Positions 1 through 9,134 of a DNA stretch of 64,000 nt are shown here, piece by piece. The stretch is from positions 1 through 64,000 of the forward strand of contig JAKISP010000014.1 of NCBI GenBank assembly GCA_021648525.1, given 5' to 3'. Position 1 is the first letter of the stretch, and each line of letters starts with the position of its first letter. The translations under genes were made by a program, and so were the position numbers. A model generated the notes under the pieces. That model did not search any database, was not told the DNA's origin, and saw only the letters and a program-made list of their open reading frames with translations. This DNA is from Gammaproteobacteria bacterium (GTDB lineage: Bacteria; Pseudomonadota; Gammaproteobacteria; SZUA-140).

Positions 1-311
1 TTATCAGAATTCAACCCGTTTTCAAAGATAGGTATTGAAAATACGAAATACATGCAGGTATTAGTAATATCGCGAATGTGTTTATGGGTGGTTTTTTGAA
101 AAGGGTCTATTTCTGGATGGGCACTAGTTAAGTACCATGCCCGGCACACACGACCAAACTGTGCGGCGTAAACTATGGCCCCGCGTAATGAACGCACCTT
201 ATTATGATTTTTTACTATAGTAGTTTTATATCGCCTAATAATTGATACTGGGGTGGTATTTAGGCATATTTACCTGCTACTTTCTTCAAACTCTATTCCC
301 CGGAAACCACT
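1..311. other. Intergenic stretch, no gene seen
   Basis: No open frame with coding character or ribosome binding site was found in the first 311 bases on either strand. The sequence is of mixed composition with many stops. It may be the flank of the integrase remnant that follows, but nothing in it can be assigned. Confidence 0.5.
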
Positions 312-431
312 ATGTCAACTCAGCACCCTGGAAAAGACTTATTGACAGAAATGCGTCATTTGATGCGGCGTTTGCATTATTCCATCCATATCGTGGACAG
401 GACAGCACTACCCGTCACTGAAAAAATATGA
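312..431 (+). pseudogene. Possible remnant of an integron/phage-type integrase N-terminus
   Basis: A 39-codon frame from ATG to TGA contains the stretch LLTEMRHLMRRLHYSIH. This resembles the start of the N-terminal core-binding domain of tyrosine recombinases of the integron-integrase type, where a basic residue-His-Tyr-Ser motif (as in RKHYSIRTEQAY) is common. After HYSIH the likeness is lost and the frame stops, and no catalytic domain with the R-H-R-Y residues follows. If real, it is the 5' stub of a decayed integrase. The match is short and judged from memory, so chance similarity is possible. Confidence 0.3.
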
Positions 432-524
432 ATAGGCCTTACAAACAAGCATTAGCTGTAACTATTCAGCATAGTGAAAAATGAAATAGTTACCATTAGC
501 TTTACTATATTATCACTGGACCAC

Positions 525-1439
525 ATGATTAAAATGACAAACGTTACAAAGTTAAATGAACAATGGAGGATCAATGATCAATTATACTTTGAGCCTAACC
601 ATCATGGGCTAATCATCGCCAACATCAACAACCAACATGCAAGTGCTTCAATCGCCTTACAGGGCGCACACCTGGTGGAATGGATGCCAACAGGCGAAAA
701 GCCTGCTATCTGGCTCTCACCCGATGCAACGCTAGCATCAGGGAAATCGATTCGCGGCGGTGTACCGGTCTGCTGGCCATGGTTTGGCGCGCACAGTACT
801 GAAGCAGATTTCCCCGCGCACGGTTTTGCACGCACCGTACCATGGCAGGTTATCAACTCAAGCCAACAGGCCAATAGCAATACTCAAATCACGCTTCAAC
901 TTGATTCAGCTAACATACCTTCGCAACAATGGCCTTACCCAACATCAGCGCAATGCCAGATCACAATTGGGAAAACATTGGAGATAGCGCTAACCACCTT
1001 TAATAAAGGGAAAAATGAGATCACCATCAGCGAAGCGTTACACACCTATTTTGCCGTAAGCGATGTACGCAATATAAGCATCTACGGTTTAGATGCATGC
1101 CACTATCTCGATAAAGTCGACAGTATGAAAACAAAACAGCAAACGGGTAATATCACTTTTTCACACGAGGTTGACCGTCTTTATATTGATACCGAAGCCA
1201 CCTGCATCATTCACGATCCTGGGCTTGCGCGCCAAATTCACATTCGAAAAACAGGCAGTTGTTCAACAGTGGTCTGGAACCCATGGATCGAAAAATCAAT
1301 CCAGATGGGCGACATGGGAAGAGATGGTTACCTGAACATGGTCTGTGTTGAAAGCGCTAATGCTGCCAACAACCTCATCACCATCCCTGCTGGCGGCAAA
1401 CACCAGCTCAGCGTTAGCTATCACCTTAGCAAAATTTAA
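525..1439 (+). CDS. D-hexose-6-phosphate epimerase-like protein (aldose 1-epimerase fold)
   Basis: The product of about 304 residues belongs to the YeaD-type hexose-6-phosphate mutarotase group, cytosolic beta-sandwich enzymes that interconvert alpha and beta anomers of sugar phosphates. Visible family marks are GAHLVEW near the N-terminus, the RGGVPVCWPWFG block, HGFAR with a conserved His, SEALHTYF with a second His, VVWNPW, and MVCVESA carrying the likely catalytic Glu. The frame is open back to a GTG at 474, but those 17 extra residues look unlike the family, so an ATG at 525 or 534 is preferred; none has a strong Shine-Dalgarno. Neighbours do not suggest a pathway. Confidence 0.8.
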   Translation: MIKMTNVTKLNEQWRINDQLYFEPNHHGLIIANINNQHASASIALQGAHLVEWMPTGEKPAIWLSPDATLASGKSIRGGVPVCWPWFGAHSTEADFPAHGFARTVPWQVINSSQQANSNTQITLQLDSANIPSQQWPYPTSAQCQITIGKTLEIALTTFNKGKNEITISEALHTYFAVSDVRNISIYGLDACHYLDKVDSMKTKQQTGNITFSHEVDRLYIDTEATCIIHDPGLARQIHIRKTGSCSTVVWNPWIEKSIQMGDMGRDGYLNMVCVESANAANNLITIPAGGKHQLSVSYHLSKI

Positions 1440-1461
1440 AACCCTCTCTCAGGAAATAAAC

Positions 1462-1899
1462 ATGGACACACCCACATCAAACCCGTTAAACGAAGAATGG
1501 CAAACCCTTCACCAGGATTACGAACGCTATGACCGTTATAGCCTGTTAATAAAGCTTGCCGCAATTCTAAGCAGCCTCATCGTCATTGGGCTGACAATCC
1601 ACCTATGGGTCGCGATAATATTCATATTAGTACTGTGGCTACAGGAAGGCATCTGGCGTACCGTTCAAGCACGCACTTCCGAACGACTATTAGCGCTTGA
1701 ACAACTGATCAAGCGTGACGAGCAAAAAGCGGCCATGCAGTTTTATTCAGACTGGGAAGCAACCCGACATGGCACCATCGGATTAATCAAAGAGTACATG
1801 CGTAACGCCCTGCGACCTACTGTCGCATATCCATATCTCATTTTACTGGGCATATTAATCACCATAACCATATTACATCATGAAATAAATTTACCGTGA
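1462..1899 (+). CDS. Small membrane protein of unknown function
   Basis: A 145-residue protein starting at the ATG after an AGGA at 1451. Residues about 30-65 form one or two hydrophobic segments (LAAILSSLIVIGL and WVAIIFILVLWL), followed by a charged amphipathic region with LLALEQLIKRDEQKAAMQF, and a final hydrophobic helix (YPYLILLGILITITIL) close to the C-terminus. It follows the epimerase gene after 22 bases and may be cotranscribed. The frame also runs upstream into the epimerase gene, but that part is a shadow. I do not recognise a family. Confidence 0.6.
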   Translation: MDTPTSNPLNEEWQTLHQDYERYDRYSLLIKLAAILSSLIVIGLTIHLWVAIIFILVLWLQEGIWRTVQARTSERLLALEQLIKRDEQKAAMQFYSDWEATRHGTIGLIKEYMRNALRPTVAYPYLILLGILITITILHHEINLP

Positions 1900-2033
1900 C
1901 ATCCACCACCGTAGAATAGGCATTGAGTCATCTCTGGAATAGTGGCAAGGTATGTATAAATACCATTCAATGCCGTTTACTGGCGTGGATCACTAGCGCA
2001 CCAACTGAATAGCAACGTCAAAGGAGTTATACA

Positions 2034-2441
2034 ATGAATACAGAGGGTTCAAAGCGAGTTACATTCTATTTAACGTTATTGATTGCCTGCATTACCACCT
2101 TCAATGCAAGTGCATCAGATGACTTTGACAGACTCTATGCACAGGCAAAAACAGAGATGAACTCTGAATTTGGCGCTTTCTATACGATGCAACTCAATAG
2201 TGAAATTGGTGAAAACCATGCCAACGTGCTGGACAACTGTACTAAGAAACACAAAAACTCAGAAAAACAATTATTCTCCGCAGTATTTGAAATAAATAGT
2301 GACGGTATCATTAAAGCCTTTCATATAGATAAGAATACCGGTTTTTCAGCATGTCTGAAGTCCAGGTTTGTAGGATTAGAAGTCCCGATGCCGCCTTATG
2401 ATGGCTATTTAAGCCCATTCAACTGGCAGACAACGCGTTAA
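2034..2441 (+). CDS. Small secreted protein of unknown function
   Basis: The 135-residue product is preceded by AAAGGAG about 8 bases before the ATG. It opens with a short polar stretch, a hydrophobic core (FYLTLLIACITTF) and a likely signal-peptidase site after NASA, so it is probably periplasmic. The mature part has two cysteines (DNCTKKH and SACLKSR) that could form a disulfide, and ends with a proline-rich MPPYDGY stretch. This layout resembles small periplasmic proteins that contain a TonB C-terminal-like fold, but the similarity is too weak to name it. Confidence 0.6.
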   Translation: MNTEGSKRVTFYLTLLIACITTFNASASDDFDRLYAQAKTEMNSEFGAFYTMQLNSEIGENHANVLDNCTKKHKNSEKQLFSAVFEINSDGIIKAFHIDKNTGFSACLKSRFVGLEVPMPPYDGYLSPFNWQTTR

Positions 2442-2499
2442 TCAGCCAGCTCATCTGAGGGTTCATGGCTAGCAATACTGGCTTAACCAGCTTGTCATC

Positions 2500-3771
2500 T
2501 TATTGCTTATTAACGGGTTCTTCCAGGGTGCGCGCCAATTTCTCAATAGGCTCTAGTGCTTCAGGTTCTTTGTGATTACTAATACCCATTTCAGTGAACT
2601 TACGGGCACCACTCAGCACCTGTCGCTCAAATGAACCGACAGCTTTATTGTAATGCTCCAGGCTACTGTTGAGCCCTTTACCCACTTTGCTCATATGACC
2701 GGTAAAGGTACAAAGCCGTTTGTAGAGATCTTCACCAAGGTCGCGAATTTTTTCGGCATTATCAGTGATCGCTTGCTGGTTCCAGCCAAAAGCGACAGCA
2801 CGCAATAGTGCAACGAGACTGGTGGGAGTAGCGAGAATCACCTTCTGTTTAAGCGCGTCCTCTAACAGCGCACTATCTTTTTCGAGTGCGGCACTCAGGA
2901 AGTGATCACCTGGAATAAACAACACCACGAAATCCGGGCTCTGTTTGAACTGCCCCCAGTAGGCCTTACTGGCAAGCTCTCGGATACGCTCGCGTACTTT
3001 TTTAGCATGATGGAGCAGATGTTGGTCACGCAGTTCATCACTATCGGCCTCTATCGCATTGAGGTAGGCATCAAGCGGTGTCTTCACATCAATCACGATC
3101 TCACGCCGTCCGGGCATTCGTACAATCATATCGGGGCGGATGTTGCCATCGTCTGTTTCAGTATGCTCCTGCTCGAAGAAGTCGCAATATTCAACCATGC
3201 CTGCCAGTTCAACTAACCGTTTTAATGTCAATTCACCCCATTGCCCGCGGACTTCTGGACGGCGTAGTGATTTCACCAGATTACGGGTTTCACCATGCAG
3301 CATCTGTTGGGTCTGCGCCATGCTTTCCAGGTGTTTAGTGATTGAGCCGTATGACTCTTTACGCTCATGTTCAATCTCGCGAATCTGCTTCTCACTCTTC
3401 GCCAGTAGCTCTTTAATCGGCTTGACCAGATGCTCAATCGACTGCTCTTTTTTTGCCAGGTCACCTTGTGCCTGCACGTTAAACTGCTTAAGATTTTCCT
3501 GAGCAAGTTTGAGAAACTGTTCGTTATTGCTTTTCAACGCCTCGCTTGAGAGTGCACTAAAGGTATCACTGAGTTGTGCCCTGGTTTTTTCAAGTGCCTC
3601 TATTTTTTCATTCGCATTGCTTTGTTGCATTTCCAGTGTGGTCGCTAGCGTGCTGTTCTGGCGTTGCAGTTCAGCGATCTGTTTTTGTGCGCGCAGATGT
3701 GCCAGTAGCGCACCAATCAGCAATGAGACAGCGGCAGTGATAGCAATGATGAGAGTGCTGGTGGTGGTCAT
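2500..3771 (-). CDS. rmuC: RmuC family DNA recombination protein
   Basis: The 423-residue product has the RmuC plan: an N-terminal membrane anchor (residues about 7-24), a long coiled coil to about residue 170, then the conserved nuclease-like domain with RPEVRGQWGELTL, RPDMIVRMPG, VIDVKTPLDAY and FVVLFIPGDHF. RmuC limits recombination at inverted repeats in E. coli, and its core domain has a restriction-endonuclease-like fold. The ATG lies 3 bases after the stop of the phosphatase gene, so it is probably the last gene of a ubiG-phosphatase-rmuC operon. Confidence 0.93.
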   Translation of the reverse strand: MTTTSTLIIAITAAVSLLIGALLAHLRAQKQIAELQRQNSTLATTLEMQQSNANEKIEALEKTRAQLSDTFSALSSEALKSNNEQFLKLAQENLKQFNVQAQGDLAKKEQSIEHLVKPIKELLAKSEKQIREIEHERKESYGSITKHLESMAQTQQMLHGETRNLVKSLRRPEVRGQWGELTLKRLVELAGMVEYCDFFEQEHTETDDGNIRPDMIVRMPGRREIVIDVKTPLDAYLNAIEADSDELRDQHLLHHAKKVRERIRELASKAYWGQFKQSPDFVVLFIPGDHFLSAALEKDSALLEDALKQKVILATPTSLVALLRAVAFGWNQQAITDNAEKIRDLGEDLYKRLCTFTGHMSKVGKGLNSSLEHYNKAVGSFERQVLSGARKFTEMGISNHKEPEALEPIEKLARTLEEPVNKQ

Positions 3772-3774
3772 TTT

Positions 3775-4449
3775 TTATTGTGAATCCCGGTTAAAACGTT
3801 TTTGCCATTCAATGATTTCACTGGCGTGTTCAACCGAGCCATCGGCGCCCCATGTAGAAGGGTCATCATCGTCATTGATGTAACCAAAGAGTGCGGTAAT
3901 GGTTTTCATTCCCGCACGCCTTCCCGCCTCGATATCACGTCTGGCATCACCAACATAGATGCATTCTGAGGCACTGACACCCATCACTTCGCATGCATAA
4001 AACATCGGCTGTGGATGTGGTTTTTTATGTTCAACCGTGTTACCACTGACAATACAGGCAGCGCGCTGAGCTAACCCTAACTCTTCCATTAAAGGATTAG
4101 TCAACCATGACGGTTTATTGGTAACCACTCCCCACAGTTGATCCTGCTCTTCTATTGTCACTAACAACTCCGCTATACCGGGAAAGAGGACTGTCTTATG
4201 GGTAAGGTGGTTCTGGTAGATATCGAGAAACTCAGCGGTCAGCTGTTTAAATTTTTCCGCAGGTAAATGCTCGCCAAAGCCTGCCTCGATCAATGCATTA
4301 GCACCATGGGTGACCATTGGACGCACCTGCTCAAATGGCAGCGGTTGATGGCCCTCGCTTTGTAGCAACTTATTGAGGGTAAAGACGAGGTCTTGCGCTG
4401 TATCGGCGAGGGTACCATCAAGGTCGAACAGAATGTGTTTAAACGTCAC
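3775..4449 (-). CDS. HAD phosphatase, phosphoglycolate phosphatase / MupP type
   Basis: A 224-residue HAD-superfamily hydrolase starting at GTG. Motif I is FDLDGTLADTA with the nucleophilic Asp, motif II is VVTNKP, motif III is the Lys in HKKPHPQP, and motif IV is YVGDARRDIEAG. It would act on small phosphorylated substrates in the cytosol. By sequence it would be called Gph. However, the order MtaD-UbiG-phosphatase is that of Pseudomonas, where this gene is mupP, the N-acetylmuramate 6-phosphate phosphatase of peptidoglycan recycling. The sequence alone does not separate the two roles. Confidence 0.88.
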   Translation of the reverse strand: MTFKHILFDLDGTLADTAQDLVFTLNKLLQSEGHQPLPFEQVRPMVTHGANALIEAGFGEHLPAEKFKQLTAEFLDIYQNHLTHKTVLFPGIAELLVTIEEQDQLWGVVTNKPSWLTNPLMEELGLAQRAACIVSGNTVEHKKPHPQPMFYACEVMGVSASECIYVGDARRDIEAGRRAGMKTITALFGYINDDDDPSTWGADGSVEHASEIIEWQKRFNRDSQ

Positions 4450-4471
4450 TCGTTGCTCATCCTCATGTCGC

Positions 4472-5218
4472 TCAAAGCGCAGTTTGCTGCGTGTGCATCA
4501 TGTAATTAACATCGATATCATTACCAACAGAATAATGTTTGTTAAGTGGATTGTAGCTAAGGCCGCTGATGTCATGTGTCGACAGTCCCACTTCACGTGC
4601 CCATGCTTCAAGTTCTGATGGACGAATAAATTTAGCAAAGTCATGTGTTCCTTTCGGTAGCATTTTTAGCAGGTATTCAGCACCAATAATCGCAAACAGA
4701 TAGGCCTTAGGATTACGGTTAACGGTTGAAAAAAATAGATGTCCACCAGGCTTAACCAGTTTGGCACAGGCACGAATGACTGAGGCGGGATCCGGCACAT
4801 GTTCCAGCAGTTCCATGCAGGTAACCACGTCAAAACGATGCGGATGGCGTTCAGCAAAGGCCTCTGCAGTAGCGTGCTGGTAATCAACCTCAAGATTTGA
4901 TTCATAGAGGTGCAGTTTCGCGACTTCGATCGACGGCTGCGACATATCGATGCCACTCACCGTCGCGCCTCGTTGCACCAAGCTTTCACTGAGAATGCCA
5001 CCGCCACAGCCAACATCGATCACTTTTTTTCCCGCAATCCCACCAGATTTTTCATCAATATAATTAAGCCGCAGCGGGTTGATCGCATGCAGCGGTTTAC
5101 ATTCGCCATTCACATCCCACCAGCGGCTCGCCATTGCCTCAAACTTGGCAACCTCATTACGATCGACATTGTCGCCAGGGATGTAATCAGTATTCACGTT
5201 ATTTTCTGCTTGCTGCAT
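4472..5218 (-). CDS. ubiG: Ubiquinone biosynthesis O-methyltransferase UbiG
   Basis: The 248-residue product catalyses the two SAM-dependent O-methylations of ubiquinone synthesis. Family marks are the [29 protein letters not shown] block at the N-terminus (residues about 24-53), the SAM-binding motif [18 protein letters not shown] at the end of beta strand 2, [11 protein letters not shown], and a C-terminal SGLSYNPLN. Length matches the family. It lies 22 bases upstream of the HAD phosphatase gene, in the same direction. Confidence 0.96.
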   Translation of the reverse strand: MQQAENNVNTDYIPGDNVDRNEVAKFEAMASRWWDVNGECKPLHAINPLRLNYIDEKSGGIAGKKVIDVGCGGGILSESLVQRGATVSGIDMSQPSIEVAKLHLYESNLEVDYQHATAEAFAERHPHRFDVVTCMELLEHVPDPASVIRACAKLVKPGGHLFFSTVNRNPKAYLFAIIGAEYLLKMLPKGTHDFAKFIRPSELEAWAREVGLSTHDISGLSYNPLNKHYSVGNDIDVNYMMHTQQTAL

Positions 5219-5258
5219 CTTTATATTCTCTTTAAACCAGGGTTATACAGGATCATTA

Positions 5259-6584
5259 TTACTGCTGATCGCTCTCAGCGATCTTTTGACGCCACTGGCG
5301 CGTCTTTTCAAGGATATGGTTTTCATCCAGTGTGGTCAACGCGCGCTCCTTTAACAAGTGGCGACCATTGACCCAGACATGGCTTACTTTATCACGATTG
5401 GTGGCGTAGACGATCTGCGAAATGGGATGGTAAAGCGGCTGGGACTCCAGCTCGCTGAGATCAATTGCCACCACATCAGCAGCCTTCCCTACGCTGAGTG
5501 AACCAGTCTCGTTGTCCAGTCCTAGTGCACGGGCACCGTTAAGCGTCGCCATTTGCAGGGCAGTCGCAGCCGAAATGGCGCTGGCATCCTGCCCCACCGC
5601 CTTGGCAAGCAACGCAGCGGTACGCATCTCGCCAAACATATCAAGATCATTGTTACTGGCAGCGCCATCAGTACCGAGTGCCACATTGATCCCTGCCTGG
5701 TGCAGCTTATGAAGCGGGCAAAAACCACTGGCGAGCTTGAGGTTTGATTCTGGGCAGTGCACCACATGAGCCCCGGCGGTGGCGATTGATTCAATCTCAC
5801 CATCAGTTAGCTGTGTCATATGCACTGCGATCAGGTGAGGTGTCAGCAGCCCAAGCGCTTCGAGTCGCTCGATCGGACGTTTACCGCTCTGTTGAACTGC
5901 CTCGCTTACCTCATGCGCCGTCTCATGCAGGTGGATGTGTAGCGGCACGTCTAGCTCTTCAGCATACATCTGTAGCCTTTTGAGCGGCTCATCAGAAACC
6001 GTATAGGGTGCGTGAGGAGCAAATGTTGTCGAAATCAATGGATCATGGCGGTAGTCGTCATGCACTTTGAGCCCTTTAGAAAGGTACTCATCAGGGCCAC
6101 TCGCCCACGCAGTGGGAAAATCGATCATGATCAGTCCAATTGCAGCACGCATGCCACTCTGGCTGGCGACATGAGCAACCTCATCGGGGAAAAAATACAT
6201 ATCACTAAAACAGGTGGTCCCGCCACGAATCATTTCTGCAATCGCAAGACGGCTACCGTCATGGACAAAATCACCACTGGCCCACTTCTCCTCTGCCGGC
6301 CAGATGTGATCGTTAAGCCACTCCATCAAAGGCAGATCATCCGCGAGGCCGCGAAAAAGTGACATCGCAGCATGGGTATGCGTGTTGATTAATCCAGGGA
6401 TCAACGCCTGCTCATCGAGTACCAGTTCATTTTTCCCCTGGTATTGCTGCCGTGCCTCAGCAGCGGGCAGGATAGCCACGATGCGGCCATCATCAATCGC
6501 CAGACTATGGTCTTCAAGCACCACGTTAGTGGGCTCAACAGGAATAACCCAGCGGGCGTGAATGAGCGTATCGATCTGTTTCAT
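5259..6584 (-). CDS. mtaD: 5-methylthioadenosine/S-adenosylhomocysteine deaminase-type amidohydrolase
   Basis: A 441-residue member of the TRZ/ATZ (cytosine deaminase-like) amidohydrolases. Metal ligands are visible as NTHTHAAMSL (two His), LHIHLHE (His), VHMTQL and GTDGAASNNDLDM (Asp). The product probably deaminates methylthioadenosine or S-adenosylhomocysteine to the inosyl compounds, a route used where direct hydrolysis is absent. It stands just upstream of ubiG, which makes S-adenosylhomocysteine, as in Pseudomonas. Substrate is inferred from family and context. Confidence 0.88.
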   Translation of the reverse strand: MKQIDTLIHARWVIPVEPTNVVLEDHSLAIDDGRIVAILPAAEARQQYQGKNELVLDEQALIPGLINTHTHAAMSLFRGLADDLPLMEWLNDHIWPAEEKWASGDFVHDGSRLAIAEMIRGGTTCFSDMYFFPDEVAHVASQSGMRAAIGLIMIDFPTAWASGPDEYLSKGLKVHDDYRHDPLISTTFAPHAPYTVSDEPLKRLQMYAEELDVPLHIHLHETAHEVSEAVQQSGKRPIERLEALGLLTPHLIAVHMTQLTDGEIESIATAGAHVVHCPESNLKLASGFCPLHKLHQAGINVALGTDGAASNNDLDMFGEMRTAALLAKAVGQDASAISAATALQMATLNGARALGLDNETGSLSVGKAADVVAIDLSELESQPLYHPISQIVYATNRDKVSHVWVNGRHLLKERALTTLDENHILEKTRQWRQKIAESDQQ

Positions 6585-6851
6585 CTGTTGTCCATCCAGG
6601 TATTGACTGGGCTCAGTATAGCCTGGATAGATACGGGATGGGGTTGAAGTGATTGTTCATAGAGCGCTTCAAGTGATACTTTTTGCACTCTTTAATTCTG
6701 CATGAAGCCACAACAAGCGGTGCTGTTTCAGCTCTCTCCCTTCAGGTTGACCTCTATCTGGCGTAACGACTGTAACTTGTTGAACACCCATTCCAGCCAG
6801 GTATTCAGCCAGCCATAAAAACAGGCTATGGACAGTGAATCTGTTGACCAG

Positions 6852-8996
6852 CTACCGCCACCATGCCCTATGCCCATTCTTTTCCATGAAATGTGGCCAT
6901 TGATGATGGACCGCTGAGACACGCGCTCTAATTGCACTACGTATAAATCGTTTTCTTTCTTTCTTTGTGATTACATGATGCCTTACCAGGTCATTTAGTG
7001 CCCCAACCACGCATAAACGGTATTGACGTGAAGATATTGACTGATCATCATAACTACATGGAATTTCGGGAAAGATAATTTTCTCCCCCGCTCTTACATT
7101 AAACAACTTATTACGTGTACCACCAGGCCACAGAATTTCAATGGTTCCCTTTCTGGCTTTACCCAGGCCAAATATCCATTCCAGACTGTTTTGGGAGGCA
7201 TAACTAGATCCACCCAGTACAGGGTGCATAGCCGTCTGACCATTCCTCGGCGTAAAGCTGATGACTGCACCTATCCCATCGCGATTAACCATGGCTTCTT
7301 CAGTCTGTCCAATAGAACCTCTAGTTAATACTTTTATCCAGTGATTAGTTTTCACAGCACTACTAATTTCGATAGCAAGCGTACCATCTACTGGCTCCAT
7401 ACCAGTCCAGATAAAATTGTTAAATTGGTCAACAGGGGAAAAAGTTGGCCATATAGAAGCCGATTCATCAAATGGGGAACCAAATAATTGTTCTTCAGGA
7501 AGGTATGGTGCTAGTGGGAATACACCAGGCCAGTCCTCACTTGCAACAGATACAATGTCAAAAAAACCATCATTATTTAAATCACCAACAGCCATACCCT
7601 GTATGTTTCTTCTATTATGTTGAATTGAACTTAAGTGAATATTTTTTTCAAAACTAAAATTAGCATTGCCATCATTGCTAAGGATCACACCGGGATTAGA
7701 TGCATCAACATACGCACCCATATTTGCCCCGCCATAAAAAATGATGTCAGAGTCACTATCATTGTCATAATCTATAATTGCAGCACCCCAGCCAAATGGG
7801 GTCGCTATTAAGTCCCCAACACCAGGGTAGCTAAACTGTCCATTTTCACTACCTAAAAACCACCCGGTCGAGAAATCCTCAACTCTAGCTGGATATGGTG
7901 TAATCGGGTCAAGAAAGACATGAAAATAATCACCTGAGTTAGTTGAAAAAATATCCATATGACCATCACTATTCAAATCACCAAATGCTAACCCCATCCA
8001 TGCACCAAAACGATCAGTGCCTAATGTTTCTGTAATATCTTTAAACTCTCCTGACCCATCATTTTGGTAGATCCGAATGTAGCCATGATCTTTACCGCCG
8101 AATATTTTTGCTGGTTTTGGCCCCTGATCATCTGCAGTGATCAAATCGAGGTCACCATCCAGATCATAATCGACCAGGGAAACCGCCCAGGTAATTCGTG
8201 CAGGAAGATTAATACCAGCAGACTCACTCACATCTTTGAATCCATAGCCTGTATTCAAGAATAATTGATTTTCTTCCATTAACGCATCGAATTCAAATGA
8301 GAGGGATGGCAAGCGGTGGTTCCAGTTGTTATATGTATTACCTATTACAATATCTAATAAACCATCATTATTCACATCTCCAAATGCGCAGGATGCAGGC
8401 GATTTTTCGCGGCTTTCCAGCATGCTTCCTGTAGAAATAATAGTAAATGATTCTCCACTCTGATTTTCATACAAAATATTTGATGACCCATGATTACCTA
8501 AGACAAACATATCCTGATCACCATCATTATCAATATCACCGAAGCAAACACCAGTACTATCCTGCTCAGAAGCAGTCACCCCAGCCTCGATTGCTGAATC
8601 AATAAAAAACACCCTTCCTGTTTCTATCAGCTGGTTACTATACAAACTATTATCGGTGCCTGGGCCATTGGTGACATATAAATCTAAATCACCATCACTA
8701 TCATAATCAAAAATTGCAATACCTGGAGCCCCTCGAGGTTTAATAGGAAGACTCGCTAATACCTCAGGGTTCCCAAAATTTACTACACCCTGTTGTTTTA
8801 CCGCATCCAGAAGAGCATTATTATTTGATGCGGTACGACGATATGAAACACCGGTGTGATCATATTTCACAATATCTGTAAATTTTATACCTTCTTTAGC
8901 ATAAGTCGGATTGAACCATAATAATGGTACGATGAATATCAACGAAAACCTTGCTTTATTTGCATAAATCCTCTTACAAAAATAATCTATACTCAT
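6852..8996 (-). CDS. Secreted FG-GAP/ASPIC-UnbV protein (paralogue 1)
   Basis: This 714-residue protein is the distal gene of the accessory block. An N-terminal hydrophobic segment (FSLIFIVPLLWF) is a likely signal peptide. Several FG-GAP/VCBS-type repeats follow, each with a DxDxDGDxD Ca-binding-like loop, such as DYDSDGDLDLYVTN near residue 100 and DYDLDGDLDL later. The ASPIC/UnbV domain lies at about 570-655 (NRDGIGAV, GGSSYASQ, LEWIFGLG, ILWPGGTRN), then EIPCSYDD and a second Cys. SD AAGGGG precedes the ATG. Unlike its three paralogues, it runs about 20 residues past the shared SAIRA tail with sequence of different character, as if the end had been replaced. UnbV proteins occur in enediyne clusters, but their biochemical role is unknown. 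Confidence 0.85.
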   Translation of the reverse strand: MSIDYFCKRIYANKARFSLIFIVPLLWFNPTYAKEGIKFTDIVKYDHTGVSYRRTASNNNALLDAVKQQGVVNFGNPEVLASLPIKPRGAPGIAIFDYDSDGDLDLYVTNGPGTDNSLYSNQLIETGRVFFIDSAIEAGVTASEQDSTGVCFGDIDNDGDQDMFVLGNHGSSNILYENQSGESFTIISTGSMLESREKSPASCAFGDVNNDGLLDIVIGNTYNNWNHRLPSLSFEFDALMEENQLFLNTGYGFKDVSESAGINLPARITWAVSLVDYDLDGDLDLITADDQGPKPAKIFGGKDHGYIRIYQNDGSGEFKDITETLGTDRFGAWMGLAFGDLNSDGHMDIFSTNSGDYFHVFLDPITPYPARVEDFSTGWFLGSENGQFSYPGVGDLIATPFGWGAAIIDYDNDSDSDIIFYGGANMGAYVDASNPGVILSNDGNANFSFEKNIHLSSIQHNRRNIQGMAVGDLNNDGFFDIVSVASEDWPGVFPLAPYLPEEQLFGSPFDESASIWPTFSPVDQFNNFIWTGMEPVDGTLAIEISSAVKTNHWIKVLTRGSIGQTEEAMVNRDGIGAVISFTPRNGQTAMHPVLGGSSYASQNSLEWIFGLGKARKGTIEILWPGGTRNKLFNVRAGEKIIFPEIPCSYDDQSISSRQYRLCVVGALNDLVRHHVITKKERKRFIRSAIRARVSAVHHQWPHFMEKNGHRAWWR

Positions 8997-9082
8997 GATA
9001 TAGCCCCTTAAAATTCAATAATAGTGGCTTTAAAATCTAAAGCTTATTAATTATGATGGTATTTATTGATAAGGTTCTAGCT

Positions 9083-9108
9083 TCCCCCCTTATGCCAGTC
9101 AGGGGGGA
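9083..9108. other. GC-rich stem-loop between two cluster genes
   Basis: An 8-bp perfect stem (TCCCCCCT at 9083-9090 with AGGGGGGA at 9101-9108) encloses a 10-base loop in the 138-base gap upstream of UnbV paralogue 1. The only A/T run (A at 9110-9115) lies on the side where it would be a terminator for plus-strand transcription. Genes here are on the minus strand, so it more likely acts as an mRNA-stabilising or attenuating hairpin, or has no function. Confidence 0.5.
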
Positions 9109-9134
9109 GAAAAAAGCGAATTAAACCAGGATAA

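Noticed and set aside
6728-6937. 69-codon minus-strand frame at the end of the accessory block
   Set aside because: It overlaps the end of UnbV paralogue 1 in another frame and has no SD or recognised motif. It could be a fragment of an older gene but cannot be supported.
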